A stretch of 64,000 nucleotides of DNA from Acidimicrobiales bacterium mtb01 (GCA_004379135.1 NBNI01000007.1:1-64000), one strand, 5' to 3'. Positions 52,857 through 62,149 are shown, counted from the stretch's first letter. Numbers and translations are program-made. Notes: generated by a model from the sequence alone, not told the origin.

Positions 52857-53495
52857 ATGAGCGAAGAGAGCGCCCTCGAACGTCGTCTCCACTCGCTCGT
52901 GGCCCCGATCGTGTCCGATCTCGGACTCGAGTTGTACGACCTCGATTACGCCGGCGGCATCCTGAAGGTCACGATCGACACACCTCCCGGATCACCCGGT
53001 GGCGTCGACGTCGACACTCTCGCGCAGTGCACGCGCCTCGTGTCGCGCGAACTCGACCACACCGATCCGATCCCGGGCCACTACACCCTCGAGGTCTCGA
53101 GCCCCGGTCTCGAGCGCACCCTGCGCACTCCGCGCCACTTCCAGCGCGAGATCGGCAAGACCGTGTCCATTCGCCTGCGCGACGTCGGAAACTCCGACCG
53201 CCGCATCAACGGAGTCCTGGTGGCGGCCGACGACACCGCCTGCACCGTTCGCGTCGACGGCACCGCGGCCGCGCCCATCGGCGACGACCGGGTTGTCCCG
53301 TACGACCAGATCGACCGGGCCAAGACCGTCTTCGTGTGGGAAGCCGCTCCCAAACCGGGCGGACGCGGCAAGCCCGGGAGCAAGCGGGCCAACCGCCCGG
53401 CAGACTCAAGTGCCCCGAAAAGGGCGCCGAAGAAGACACCGACCGTGAACAGCACCGACAATCACCCCAACGACCAGGAGAACATGCCCTCATGA
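52857..53495 (+). CDS. rimP: ribosome maturation factor RimP
   Basis: RimP helps assemble the 30S subunit. The 212-residue protein has APIVSDLGLELYDLDYAGG, VDVDTLAQCTRLVSRELD and YTLEVSSPGLERTLRTPRHFQREIGK. A basic, Pro/Lys/Ser-rich tail of about 45 residues is longer than usual. ATG 52857 is chosen over one 14 codons upstream because AGGAGG lies five bases before it. Its stop overlaps the nusA start (ATGA). Confidence 0.95.
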   Translation: MSEESALERRLHSLVAPIVSDLGLELYDLDYAGGILKVTIDTPPGSPGGVDVDTLAQCTRLVSRELDHTDPIPGHYTLEVSSPGLERTLRTPRHFQREIGKTVSIRLRDVGNSDRRINGVLVAADDTACTVRVDGTAAAPIGDDRVVPYDQIDRAKTVFVWEAAPKPGGRGKPGSKRANRPADSSAPKRAPKKTPTVNSTDNHPNDQENMPS

Positions 53496-54637
53496 GCAAT
53501 CTCGACATGGCCGAAGCCGTGCGCCTGTTGGCGAACGAAAAGAACATCTCGGTCGACGACCTGCTCCAGGTGCTCGTCGACGCGCTGGCCACGGCGTACA
53601 AGCGCCGGCCCGGAGCGGCTGAGGAGGTCGAGGTCGGACTCAACCCCGACACCCTCGAGATCACCTTCACCGCCTACGACATCGACGAGGACGGCAACTG
53701 GATCAATCCGCGCGACGACACGCCCAGCAAGGGCGAGCTCGGCCGCATCGCCGCCCAGACCTTCCGCCAGGTCATGGGCCAGCGCATCCGCGAGGCCGAG
53801 CGCGAGCGCAAGTTCGAGGAGTACGCGAACCGCGAGGGCGACATCGTCACCGGCATCGTGCAGCAGACCGACCATCGCTTCGCCCTGCTCGATCTGGGCA
53901 AGGTCGAAGCACTCATGCCGCAGAGCGAGCAGGTGCCGTACGAGCGCGCCAATCCGGGCACGCGCATGAAGGCCTACATCGTCGAAGTGCGCCGCACGCA
54001 GAAGGGTCCGCAGATCATCGTGAGCCGCACGCACCCCGGTCTGGTGAAGCGCCTCTTCGAACTCGAGGTTCCCGAGATCGCCGACGGCGTCGTGGAGATC
54101 AAGGCCTGCGCGCGCGAACCAGGCCATCGCACCAAGATTGCGGTGTGGTCGAACGACAACAACGTCGACCCGGTGGGAGCCTGCGTGGGCGCCCGCGGTG
54201 CTCGCGTCCGCATGGTCGTGAACGAACTCAATCAAGAAAAGATCGACATCGTTCCCTTCAGCGACAACCTGCCCGACTTCATCGCCAAGGCGCTGTCGCC
54301 GGCCAAGGTGACCGAGGTGCGGGTCAGCGACGACCGCACCCAGGCCGATGTGATCGTTCCCGACTTCCAGCTGAGCCTGGCGATCGGCAAGGAGGGGCAG
54401 AACGCCCGTCTGGCCGCTCGTCTGTCGGGTGTGCGCATCGACATCAAGAGCGAGACGCAGGACCGCAACGAGAAAGCCGGCATCTTCGTCGACTCCGACG
54501 AATTCGCCGACGGTGCATGGGTGGTCAACGCCGACACCGGCGAACAGGAATGGCATGCCGCCGACGGAACCATCATGACGGTGGCCGAAGTCGAAGCAGC
54601 CAATGCGGCGCGCGAGAGCGCACGGGGAGAGGGCTGA
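53492..54637 (+). CDS. nusA: transcription termination/antitermination factor NusA
   Basis: NusA binds RNA polymerase and modulates pausing and termination. The 381-residue protein has the N-terminal polymerase-binding domain, an S1 domain (EGDIVTGIVQQTDHRFALLDLGKVEALMP), and KH1/KH2 (VGACVGARGARVRMVVNEL, LAIGKEGQNARLAARLSG). It overlaps rimP by four bases. It could act on the terminator-like hairpin in its own operon leader. The YlxR gene that normally follows is absent; infB comes after six bases. Confidence 0.97.
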   Translation: MSNLDMAEAVRLLANEKNISVDDLLQVLVDALATAYKRRPGAAEEVEVGLNPDTLEITFTAYDIDEDGNWINPRDDTPSKGELGRIAAQTFRQVMGQRIREAERERKFEEYANREGDIVTGIVQQTDHRFALLDLGKVEALMPQSEQVPYERANPGTRMKAYIVEVRRTQKGPQIIVSRTHPGLVKRLFELEVPEIADGVVEIKACAREPGHRTKIAVWSNDNNVDPVGACVGARGARVRMVVNELNQEKIDIVPFSDNLPDFIAKALSPAKVTEVRVSDDRTQADVIVPDFQLSLAIGKEGQNARLAARLSGVRIDIKSETQDRNEKAGIFVDSDEFADGAWVVNADTGEQEWHAADGTIMTVAEVEAANAARESARGEG

Positions 54638-54643
54638 CGTCGA

Positions 54644-57499
54644 GTGGCAGCAGCCAAGATCAAAGTCTCTGACCTCGCCAAGAAACTCGGCATGACCAAT
54701 GCCGAGTTGATCGAACTCGCCAAGACGAGTTTGATCCCCGTGAAGAGTCCGTCCACCACGCTCGTCGACGCCTACGTGTCGATGCTCGAGAAGAAGGCGC
54801 ACGCACAAGGTCTCGTCCGCGAAGTTGCGCCCGTCGAAGACAAGCCGGCCAAGAAGACCACCAAGAAGGCCGCTGCCGATGGTGATGACGCGGCCACGGC
54901 CACCAAGACCACGAAGAAGGCGCCCGCCAAGACCGCCAAGACCGCCGCGGATGAGGGCGAATCGGCCGGCACGGCTCCCGTTGTCGAGGCTCCGGCACCG
55001 GCCGAGTCGACGGCTCCGGTCGCACCAGTGGCACCGGCCGTTGCCGAGACGCCGACAGTCGCGCCGACATCCACGCCGGCACCTGCTGAGGCACCTGCCC
55101 CCGCGCCGGCTCCCTCGACCGGCCGAGTGATTTCGGGTCGCGACACCACGCGCGATCTCCCGCGCCCGGCCGCCCCGCGCCCGAGCACCACATCGACTCC
55201 GGCGCCCGGAACCCCGGCGCCCGGAACCCCGGCCGCTCCGGCGGCTCGCACGGCACCTCCGGCTCCGCCGCGACCCCTCAGCCCGTCGGGTCGTCCGGTT
55301 CCTCCACCCCCGTCTCGTCCGGTCGGCCCTTCGGGTCGGCCCGTTCCGCCCCCGCCGGGTGGTCCGCGTCCCACTGGCCCGCGACCGGGTGGTTTTGGTG
55401 GCGGCGGTCAGCGTCCCGGTGGTTTCGGCGGTCCGCGCCCTGGTGGCGGCCCCGGTGGTCCTGGTGGTCCGCGTCCGGGTGGTTTCGGTGGACCTCGTCC
55501 GGGTGGCTTTGGCGGACCGCGTCCTGGTGGCGGCCCCGGTGGTCCCGGCGGCGGTCGTCCTGGCGGCGGCCCTGGTGGTCCTGGTGGCGGTCGTCCTGGT
55601 GGCGGCCCGCGCCCGTCGGGTCAACGTCGCGCGCCGCGTTCGTCGCGTCGGCGTCGTCGTGGCGAAGAAGAATTGCTGCCCACCGAGATCCGGTACACCG
55701 AGTCGAGTGTTCCGGTTCCCGAAGGCATCGTCGTCATCGAACGCGGTGTGTCGGCGCAGGAGTTCGCTCCGCGCCTGAACCGCACTGCCGCCGACGTCGT
55801 TCGCTTCCTCATGAAGAACGGCGAAATGGTCACCGCGACCATGACGTTGTCCGACGAGCAAATGGAGTTGTTCGCGCTCGATATCGGCGGCGAGATCCTT
55901 CTCGTCGAGCCGGGTCAGCAAGAGGAGATGGAACTCCAGGCGCTGTTCGACGACAGCGACGACATCGACGAGGCCGCTCAGGCGCCGCGCCCTCCGGTCA
56001 TCACCGTGATGGGTCACGTCGACCACGGCAAGACCACACTGCTCGACAAGATTCGCAACGCCAACGTGGTCGCCGGTGAGGCCGGCGGTATCACGCAGCA
56101 CATCGGCGCGTACCAGACCGTTCAGAACGGCAAGCGCATCACGTTCATCGACACCCCGGGCCACGCCGCGTTCACCAAGATGCGTGCCCGTGGTGCGCAG
56201 GTCACCGACATCGTCGTGCTCATGGTCGCCGCCGACGACGGCGTCATGCCCCAGACGGTCGAAGCCATCAACCACGCCCGCGCCGCCGAGGTTCCGATCG
56301 TGGTGGCCATCAACAAGATCGACAAGGAGAACGCCGACGTCCAGCGCGTGATGTCGCAGTTGTCCGAGCAGAACCTCATCCCCGAGTCGTGGGGTGGCGA
56401 CACGATCTGTGTGGAGATGGCGGCCCAGCAGGGTCTCGGCATCGACGATCTGCTCGAGCAGTTGAGCGTCGTGGCCGAGCTCGAAGATCTCACCGCCAAC
56501 CCCACCGGTCGCGCCAAGGGCGTGGTGCTCGAGGCCAACCTCGACGTGGGCCGTGGCCCGGTTGCCACCATCCTCGTCGACAAGGGAACCCTCAAGGTGG
56601 GCGATCCGATCGTTGCCGGCGCGTCGTGGGGTCGCGTGCGCGCGATGATCGACGACAAGGGCCAGCAGGTGAAGGAAGCCGGTCCGTCCACTCCTGTTCA
56701 GGTGCTCGGCCTGTCATCGGTGCCCAATGCCGGTGACGAGTTCCGCGCCGCTCCCGACGAGAAGACCGCCCGCACTGTTGGCGAGGCGCGCGAACAGCGC
56801 CTGCGCGCCAAGATGCAGCGCGGCGACGCCCGCGTGCAGAAGGGCGTCAAGCTCGAGGACATCTTCACGCAGATCCAGGCCGGCGAAGTGGCCACCCTCA
56901 ACCTGGTGGTCAAGGCCGACGTTCAGGGTTCGCTCGAAGCCGTCACCGAGAGCCTGCGCCGTCTCGAACGCGACGAAGTCAAGTTGGCCTTCGTGCACCG
57001 TGGCGTGGGGGCCATCACCGAGAACGACATCACGCTCGCCGCGGCCACCAACGCCACGCTCATCGGTTTCAACGTGCGTCCCGACCGCAAAGCACGCGAC
57101 CTCGCCGAGGCCGAGAAGGTCGAGATCCGCACCTACGAAATCATCTACAAGCTCCTCGAGGACATCGAAGCGGCCATGGTGGGCATGCTCGCTCCCGAGT
57201 TCGAGGAAGTCGTCACCGGCGAAGCCGAGGTTCGCGAGATCTTCCGCGTTCCCCGCATCGGTGCCATCGCCGGTTGCTACGTCCGGACCGGCCAGATCAC
57301 CCGTGGCTCGAAGGTTCGCTTCCTCCGCGACGGCGTCATCATTTGGAAGGGGAGCATCCAATCGTTGCGCCGCTTCAAGGACGACGTGCGCGAGGTTCGA
57401 GAGGGCTTCGAGTGCGGTATCGGTCTGTCCGACTTCCAGGATCTCAAGCAGGGCGACCTCATCGAGACCTACGAAGACAAGCTCATCGTCAGGACCTGA
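54644..57499 (+). CDS. infB: translation initiation factor IF-2
   Basis: IF-2 places initiator tRNA on the ribosome. The 951-residue protein has the small N-terminal fold (KIKVSDLAKKLGMTNAELIELAK), a long Ala/Pro/Lys then Gly/Pro/Arg linker to about residue 345, the IF2_N segment (LPTEIRYTESSVPVPEGIVV), the GTPase domain from about 450 (GHVDHGKTT, DTPGHAAF, NKIDK) and the C-terminal tRNA-binding domains. GTG 54644 gives the normal N-terminus. Its stop overlaps the next start (TGATG). Confidence 0.98.
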   Translation: MAAAKIKVSDLAKKLGMTNAELIELAKTSLIPVKSPSTTLVDAYVSMLEKKAHAQGLVREVAPVEDKPAKKTTKKAAADGDDAATATKTTKKAPAKTAKTAADEGESAGTAPVVEAPAPAESTAPVAPVAPAVAETPTVAPTSTPAPAEAPAPAPAPSTGRVISGRDTTRDLPRPAAPRPSTTSTPAPGTPAPGTPAAPAARTAPPAPPRPLSPSGRPVPPPPSRPVGPSGRPVPPPPGGPRPTGPRPGGFGGGGQRPGGFGGPRPGGGPGGPGGPRPGGFGGPRPGGFGGPRPGGGPGGPGGGRPGGGPGGPGGGRPGGGPRPSGQRRAPRSSRRRRRGEEELLPTEIRYTESSVPVPEGIVVIERGVSAQEFAPRLNRTAADVVRFLMKNGEMVTATMTLSDEQMELFALDIGGEILLVEPGQQEEMELQALFDDSDDIDEAAQAPRPPVITVMGHVDHGKTTLLDKIRNANVVAGEAGGITQHIGAYQTVQNGKRITFIDTPGHAAFTKMRARGAQVTDIVVLMVAADDGVMPQTVEAINHARAAEVPIVVAINKIDKENADVQRVMSQLSEQNLIPESWGGDTICVEMAAQQGLGIDDLLEQLSVVAELEDLTANPTGRAKGVVLEANLDVGRGPVATILVDKGTLKVGDPIVAGASWGRVRAMIDDKGQQVKEAGPSTPVQVLGLSSVPNAGDEFRAAPDEKTARTVGEAREQRLRAKMQRGDARVQKGVKLEDIFTQIQAGEVATLNLVVKADVQGSLEAVTESLRRLERDEVKLAFVHRGVGAITENDITLAAATNATLIGFNVRPDRKARDLAEAEKVEIRTYEIIYKLLEDIEAAMVGMLAPEFEEVVTGEAEVREIFRVPRIGAIAGCYVRTGQITRGSKVRFLRDGVIIWKGSIQSLRRFKDDVREVREGFECGIGLSDFQDLKQGDLIETYEDKLIVRT
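55355..55620 (+). repeat. Gly-Pro-Arg low-complexity repeat inside infB
   Basis: Imperfect tandem units such as GGFGGPRPGG and GGPGGGRPGG form a flexible linker. Units are built from near-identical codons, so the length may vary among strains. Confidence 0.85.
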
Positions 57500-58137
57500 T
57501 GGCCGATCTCGAGTTCTTCTTCGATCCGGTGTGCCCGTGGGCCTGGATCACGTCGCGCTGGGTCGAAGAGGTGCGCACTCAACGCAACTACGACGTGCGC
57601 TGGCGGTTCATCTCGCTGAAGATCCTGAACGCCAACAACACCGCCGAGTGGTATTCGCCGGAGTACAAGCACATGCACGCCATGGGCCACGAGGCCTTGC
57701 GCATCGCGGCCCACCTCGACGCCGTCGAGGGCAACGCCGCGGTTGGTCGCTTCTACACGGCGGTCGGAACCGAGGGCCACAGCAAGGGTCGTCGCGACGA
57801 TTTCATGGCGCGCACCGACGAGTTCTTCGCCGAGATGCTCGCCATCGCCGGCCTCGACTCGTCTCTCGCCGCCGTCTCCAAGAACGGTTCGCTCGATGCG
57901 CGCATCGCCGACGACACCGAGGTGGCCTTGTCGCGCGCGGGTCGCGACGTCGGTACACCCATCCTCACGTTCCGTCCGGGCGCGGCCGACGAAGGGTCGT
58001 TCTTCGGCCCCGTGATCGCTCGCATCCCGCGCGGTGCCGAGGCGCTGCGTCTGTGGGACGCGGTCGAGACGGTCGCCACCACTCCTGGTGTGGCCGAACT
58101 CAAGCGTTCACTGCGCGACCGCCCCGATTTCTCGTAG
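57499..58137 (+). CDS. DsbA-fold protein with a single active-site cysteine
   Basis: The 212-residue protein has the thioredoxin/DsbA fold of the mycothiol-dependent reductase family (Rv2466c-like): FFDPVCPWAWITSRWVEEV at the N-terminus and GTPILTF near the cis-Pro loop. The active site is CPWA with Cys12 the only cysteine, where Rv2466c has CPWC. It is cytoplasmic, without a signal peptide. The start overlaps the infB stop, so it belongs to the operon, an unusual place between infB and rbfA. A thiol-transferase role is possible but unproven. Confidence 0.85.
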   Translation: MADLEFFFDPVCPWAWITSRWVEEVRTQRNYDVRWRFISLKILNANNTAEWYSPEYKHMHAMGHEALRIAAHLDAVEGNAAVGRFYTAVGTEGHSKGRRDDFMARTDEFFAEMLAIAGLDSSLAAVSKNGSLDARIADDTEVALSRAGRDVGTPILTFRPGAADEGSFFGPVIARIPRGAEALRLWDAVETVATTPGVAELKRSLRDRPDFS

Positions 58138-58140
58138 TCT
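58135..58140 (+). promoter_or_regulatory. -10 box of rbfA
   Basis: TAGTCT begins with the stop codon of the DsbA-like gene and lies 6 nt before GTG 58147. Confidence 0.5.
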
Positions 58141-58146
58141 GACCGC

Positions 58147-58548
58147 GTGACCCGGCCGCGCAAGTCCAGTGGTTCGCGTGGTTCCTCCCGCGGCTATCCC
58201 CGCGCGGTTCGCCTCGGCGAATCGCTGCGCGAAGTCATCGCCGACGAGCTCGTCCGCATCGACGACGAGCGCTTGTCGTTCGTGACCATCACCCGGGTGG
58301 AGGTCGACGCCGAGATGAATCGCGGTGTCGTGTACTTCGACTCGCTGAGTGGCGAGGAAGGCGATGCCGAGATCATCGAAGCCCTCGACGAGCACCGCAT
58401 ACGCCTGCAGAGTTCGGTGGGTCGTCAGGTGCGGGCGAAGAAGACGCCGATCCTGTCGTTCAGAGTGGACGAAGTCATCCGTTCGGCCGAGCGGATCGAT
58501 CAGATCCTGCGCGACAATCCCAGTCCGGCCCGCCGCGACGACGCCTGA
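58147..58548 (+). CDS. rbfA: ribosome-binding factor A
   Basis: RbfA matures the 30S subunit and 16S rRNA 5' end. The 133-residue protein has the KH-like core with RLGESLREVIADELVRIDDERL, VTITRVEVDAEMNRGVVYFD and a C-terminal RVDEVIRSAERIDQIL. A Ser/Gly/Arg-rich lead of about 18 residues precedes it. GTG 58147 is leaderless from TAGTCT. Its stop overlaps the truB start (TGATG). Confidence 0.96.
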   Translation: MTRPRKSSGSRGSSRGYPRAVRLGESLREVIADELVRIDDERLSFVTITRVEVDAEMNRGVVYFDSLSGEEGDAEIIEALDEHRIRLQSSVGRQVRAKKTPILSFRVDEVIRSAERIDQILRDNPSPARRDDA

Positions 58549-59519
58549 TGGCCCGTCGCAAACCGCCGCAGGTGCACGGCCTGCTGGTGATCGACAAACC
58601 GGCCGGGATGACCAGTCACGACGTGGTCGATCGTGTGCGCAAACGGCTCGGCGAACGCCGGGTGGGGCACGCCGGCACGCTCGATCCCGACGCGACTGGC
58701 GTGCTGCTGGTCGGCGTGGGCAACGCCACGCGGCTCATGCGGTTCATGGACCTCGTCGAGATGGACGGTCGGATGATCAGTCGCAAGTCGTACACCGGAA
58801 CCGTCGTTCTGGGCATCGAAACGTCAACTCTCGATGCGGCCGGCGAGGTGACAGCAACCCACGACATGACCAGCGTGTTCGACCGGCTCGCGAAGCCGGA
58901 TGGTGTGGAGTTCGTGCAGTCGATCGTCGACGCCAATCTGCTGGGCGCCATCATGCAGATCCCTCCGATGGTGTCGGCCATTCGGGTGGACGGGAAACGT
59001 CTGCATGAATTGGCGCGCGAAGGCGTGGAAGTCGAACGCGAACCGCGGCCAGTCACGGTGTTCTCGTTCGCGGTCACCGGCGTGGCCGGTGACACCATCG
59101 ACATCGACGTCACCTGTTCGTCGGGCACGTTCATCCGCACGCTCGCGGCCGACCTCGGTCGATTGCTGGGCGGGGGAGCGCACCTCCGCAGTCTGCGCCG
59201 CACGTCGGTGGGAGCATTCACCATTCACGAGGCGGCGGGCATCGACGATGCGCCGTTGCGCCCAACCGAAGACGCCGTGCGCGGTTTGGCTGCGTTGCGC
59301 GTCGCGGGCGAGCGCGCGGTCGAACTGCGGGCCGGTGCGGCGACCGGAAAGATCCTCCCTGTCTCGACATTCGCGTCGTGCGGCCCGGAGCCGTGGGCGC
59401 TCTTCACCGAGGACGGGAGTGCCGACGGTCGACTGGTGGCCGTCTACGAATCGTTCAGCAACGAACGTGTCGGATCCGGCATGGCTCGGCCCGCCGTCAG
59501 CCTGGCTTCTGCTACCTGA
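58548..59519 (+). CDS. truB: tRNA pseudouridine-55 synthase
   Basis: TruB makes pseudouridine 55 in the T-loop of tRNAs. The 323-residue protein has GLLVIDKPAGMTSHDVVDRVR, catalytic Asp46 in HAGTLDPDATGVLLV, YTGTVVLG, IMQIPPMVSAIRVDGKRLHELAREG and SSGTFIRTLAADLG. The C-terminal PUA-like region is loosely conserved. It is coupled to rbfA and overlaps the convergent hydrolase gene by 8 bp. Confidence 0.96.
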   Translation: MARRKPPQVHGLLVIDKPAGMTSHDVVDRVRKRLGERRVGHAGTLDPDATGVLLVGVGNATRLMRFMDLVEMDGRMISRKSYTGTVVLGIETSTLDAAGEVTATHDMTSVFDRLAKPDGVEFVQSIVDANLLGAIMQIPPMVSAIRVDGKRLHELAREGVEVEREPRPVTVFSFAVTGVAGDTIDIDVTCSSGTFIRTLAADLGRLLGGGAHLRSLRRTSVGAFTIHEAAGIDDAPLRPTEDAVRGLAALRVAGERAVELRAGAATGKILPVSTFASCGPEPWALFTEDGSADGRLVAVYESFSNERVGSGMARPAVSLASAT

Positions 59520-60333
59520 GCAATCCGCGGCACCAGTCGAGCATCTTGGCCGAGTACTGCTCGGTGTGGAAGAGCATCAACTGGTGCTTTCCGTCCGGGA
59601 GCACGTAGAACTCGACGGGTCCGGTCGTCGCGTCGACCACTCGCTGCGCCACCGGAACTGGGAACGTCGGGTCGTTCTCGCCCACCGCATACAGAATCGG
59701 CTTGGTGTTCTTCTGAATCGGCACGGCCGGGTCGTAACGCATGATCGACGCCCACGAGGCCATGTCGTACATCCAGGTGTTGTACGGATCGGCGTGCTTC
59801 TGCTCCTTGGCGCCGACGTATCCGTAGTCGGCATCGAAGTCGAAGTAGCGGTCGATGTCGAGACGGAAGCGCGAACCCCAGATCTTCTCGATCTTCTCGT
59901 AGGCCTCGCTCCGGAACGGATTGTCGGGCGGAATGAGCGGCGAGCCGGGAATGGCGAAACCCATGAGGATCGCTCCGGCGAAGACATCGGACTTCGCGTA
60001 GGCCGAATAGGCGGCGGCCGATCCGAGTGATGACCCCGTGATGAACACCGGGAGGCCGGTGGTCTCCTTGATGTGTTCGCCGTAGGCGACTGCGGCGTCG
60101 ACCCACTGCTCGAGCGTGAACTGCCCGGGTCGTTGCGAGATGCACGAGCGGCCGTGGCCGGGGGCATCCATCGAGAAGATGTCGACGCCCTGACGGGCGT
60201 GGTGGGCGCAGAAGTTGTCGTAGATCCCGCCGTGGCTCGCGATGCCGTGCTGGATCAGAAGTGCGTGGTCGGCCTTCGGACCTTGGAAGCGGTACGAGAA
60301 GACCTCGCCCAAAACGTATTCGTCGCGTCTCAT
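59512..60333 (-). CDS. alpha/beta hydrolase (monoacylglycerol lipase-like)
   Basis: A 273-residue serine hydrolase. The oxyanion region is IQHGIASHGGIYDNF, the cap side shows SMDAPGHGRS, the nucleophile elbow is GSSLGSAAAYS, the acid lies in AVGENDPTFPV and the His in DGKHQLMLFH. The HGIASHGG start is typical of lysophospholipase/monoglyceride lipase-like enzymes. Ten bases separate it from the VOC gene upstream on the same strand, so the two may form a small catabolic unit. Natural substrate unknown. Confidence 0.87.
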   Translation of the reverse strand: MRRDEYVLGEVFSYRFQGPKADHALLIQHGIASHGGIYDNFCAHHARQGVDIFSMDAPGHGRSCISQRPGQFTLEQWVDAAVAYGEHIKETTGLPVFITGSSLGSAAAYSAYAKSDVFAGAILMGFAIPGSPLIPPDNPFRSEAYEKIEKIWGSRFRLDIDRYFDFDADYGYVGAKEQKHADPYNTWMYDMASWASIMRYDPAVPIQKNTKPILYAVGENDPTFPVPVAQRVVDATTGPVEFYVLPDGKHQLMLFHTEQYSAKMLDWCRGLLR

Positions 60334-60343
60334 GAATCGTGCT

Positions 60344-61063
60344 TCAGGAAGCGACCGGGGGAGTGGTTTCGCTCATGTTGTCCCACACGAATTGGTCGTC
60401 GAGACCCATGATTCGCTCGTACGCAGCCGGCGTGTACGCCATGCGCGGCCCGGTCGAATCGAGCGGCGGCTGGGGCACGGCCCGCGCGGGTCGGTCGAAC
60501 TGCGCCGGGCTGATCATGCGCTTCAATTCGTCGTCGGAGATTCCGCACAGACCCACCACTTCGGGGTCGACCCAAGCCTTCTCATCGATGTCGTGACCCA
60601 CCGCCACCTCGAGAGTGAGGCCTTCGGGGCCGGCGAAGTAGATGGATTGGATGAACCCGTGGTCGATGGGTCCGAGAACGTGCACTCCACGACTCCGGAT
60701 GCGATCGCGCATGGCGTAGAGCTCGTCGAGGGTGTCGACATGGAGCGCGAGATGTTGCATGGTGCCGTGGGTGACCTTGCCGCCAGGGTTGCCGGCGTGG
60801 GTCACCCCCACCTCGATCCGAGTCGGGTTCTCAGGGTGCTGCACGAAGGCCACGTACGAATCCTCGGAGAGTTCGACGAAACCGTGGAAGCAGCCGTCGA
60901 CTCCGTGCATCCAGTACAGCGCGCGCAGGGGACAGCCGAGCACATCGCACCAGAACTCGAGTTGCTCCTTCATGTTCGTCGTCGACAACGCCAGATGATT
61001 GACCCCGCGTGGATGCAATGTGGATGTTGTGCCCGTCGTGTTTCCCGACACGATTCCCTCCAT
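60344..61063 (-). CDS. VOC-superfamily protein (glyoxalase/extradiol dioxygenase-like)
   Basis: A 239-residue protein with the paired beta-alpha-beta modules of the VOC fold. Candidate metal ligands are His in GVNHLALSTTNM, His in MQHLALHVDTLDEL and Glu in GLTLEVAVGHD. A C-terminal extension of about 80 residues (PPLDSTGPRMAYTPAAYERIMG) is not part of the fold. Family members cleave aromatic rings or isomerise glutathione adducts. It precedes the hydrolase gene, a pairing that fits ring cleavage followed by C-C or ester hydrolysis; this is inference. Confidence 0.83.
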   Translation of the reverse strand: MEGIVSGNTTGTTSTLHPRGVNHLALSTTNMKEQLEFWCDVLGCPLRALYWMHGVDGCFHGFVELSEDSYVAFVQHPENPTRIEVGVTHAGNPGGKVTHGTMQHLALHVDTLDELYAMRDRIRSRGVHVLGPIDHGFIQSIYFAGPEGLTLEVAVGHDIDEKAWVDPEVVGLCGISDDELKRMISPAQFDRPARAVPQPPLDSTGPRMAYTPAAYERIMGLDDQFVWDNMSETTPPVAS

Positions 61064-61146
61064 GATTCAGGGCTGAGCCAGCCGTGACCGCCGTCGCTCA
61101 GGCTAGGACAGTCGGGACGACCCGAACGACCACGACCGTTCGGAAG

Positions 61147-61152
61147 TAGCGT
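61147..61152 (+). promoter_or_regulatory. -10 box of ribF
   Basis: TAGCGT is followed by 7 nt and GTG 61160. Confidence 0.5.
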
Positions 61153-61159
61153 CTCGCCC

Positions 61160-62149
61160 GTGATGATCGTCGAGGACTTCGCCGAACGGGTGTGGCCCGG
61201 GCAGCGCAGCATCGTGACCATCGGCGCCTACGACGGTCTGCACGCCGGCCACCGCACCGTCATCGAGCACGTGAAGTCCGTGGCCCGCGAACGGTCGGCC
61301 AAGAGCGTGATCGTCACATTCGATCGGCACCCGGCCAGCCTGGTTCGCCCCGAGTCGGCTCCGCGCCTGCTCACCGATCAGCACCAGAAACTCGAGCTGC
61401 TCGCCGAAACCGGAGTCGACGCGGTCGCCATCGTGCGCTTCGACGAGGCTCAGGCCGCCGAATCCCCCGACGATTTCGTGCGCCGAGTGCTGGTGAACGG
61501 TCTCGGCGTGGCCGGAATCGTGGTGGGTGAGGACTTCCACTTCGGTCGCGGCCGGGCCGGCAACGTCGCGCTCCTTCGCACCCTCGGCCGCGATCTCGAC
61601 TTCGACGTGGTTCCGCACGAGTTGATCACGGCCGGCCCGGATTCGGGATCATCCGCGAACTCGTCGACCGTGATCTCGTCGACGGCGATCCGCCGGGCCA
61701 TCGCTGACGGTGAAGTCGAACGGGCCAACGAGTGGCTGGGACGTCCGTACGAACTGCGCGGCGTCGTGGGCGACGGAGACAAGCGCGGTCGCACGATCGG
61801 CTTCCCCACCGCGAATGTGGAAGTGCCCTCGGCGATGTGCATTCCCGGTGACGGTGTGTACGCGGCCTGGTACGAACGCGATTCGGGGCCTCGGGCCGGT
61901 GCCGTGTACCCGGCGGCGGTGAACGTCGGACGTCGACCGACGTTCTACGAGAATCAGCCGGTGTCGCTCATCGAGGCGCACGTCCTCGACAACGGACCCG
62001 CCGAACACCAACCGCTCGACCTCTACGGCGAGAGCGCTCGGTTGCGCTTCGTGGCGCGGTTGCGCGGCGAGCAGAAGTTCGACGGGATCGACGCCCTCAG
62101 AGCCCAACTCGACCGCGATATCGACGCCGCGCGACGAGCACTCGGCTGA
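61160..62149 (+). CDS. ribF: bifunctional riboflavin kinase/FAD synthetase
   Basis: Converts riboflavin to FMN and FAD. The 329-residue protein has the nucleotidyl-transferase half (SIVTIGAYDGLHAGHRTVIEHV, VIVTFDRHPASLVRP, GVAGIVVGEDFHFGRGRAGN) and the kinase half (LRGVVGDGDKRGRTIGFPTANVE, GVYAAWYE, AAVNVGRRPTF, IEAHVLD). GTG 61160 is leaderless; the next codon is ATG. It follows truB as in other actinobacteria after two inserted genes. FAD made here would serve the flavin-dependent steps in the cell. Confidence 0.96.
   Translation: MMIVEDFAERVWPGQRSIVTIGAYDGLHAGHRTVIEHVKSVARERSAKSVIVTFDRHPASLVRPESAPRLLTDQHQKLELLAETGVDAVAIVRFDEAQAAESPDDFVRRVLVNGLGVAGIVVGEDFHFGRGRAGNVALLRTLGRDLDFDVVPHELITAGPDSGSSANSSTVISSTAIRRAIADGEVERANEWLGRPYELRGVVGDGDKRGRTIGFPTANVEVPSAMCIPGDGVYAAWYERDSGPRAGAVYPAAVNVGRRPTFYENQPVSLIEAHVLDNGPAEHQPLDLYGESARLRFVARLRGEQKFDGIDALRAQLDRDIDAARRALG

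Noticed and set aside
53462-56275. 937-codon minus-strand frame opposite nusA and infB
   Set aside because: It is a codon-bias shadow of two certain genes in high-GC DNA; its composition (Thr/Arg and Asp/His runs) mirrors the infB repeat and has no domain.
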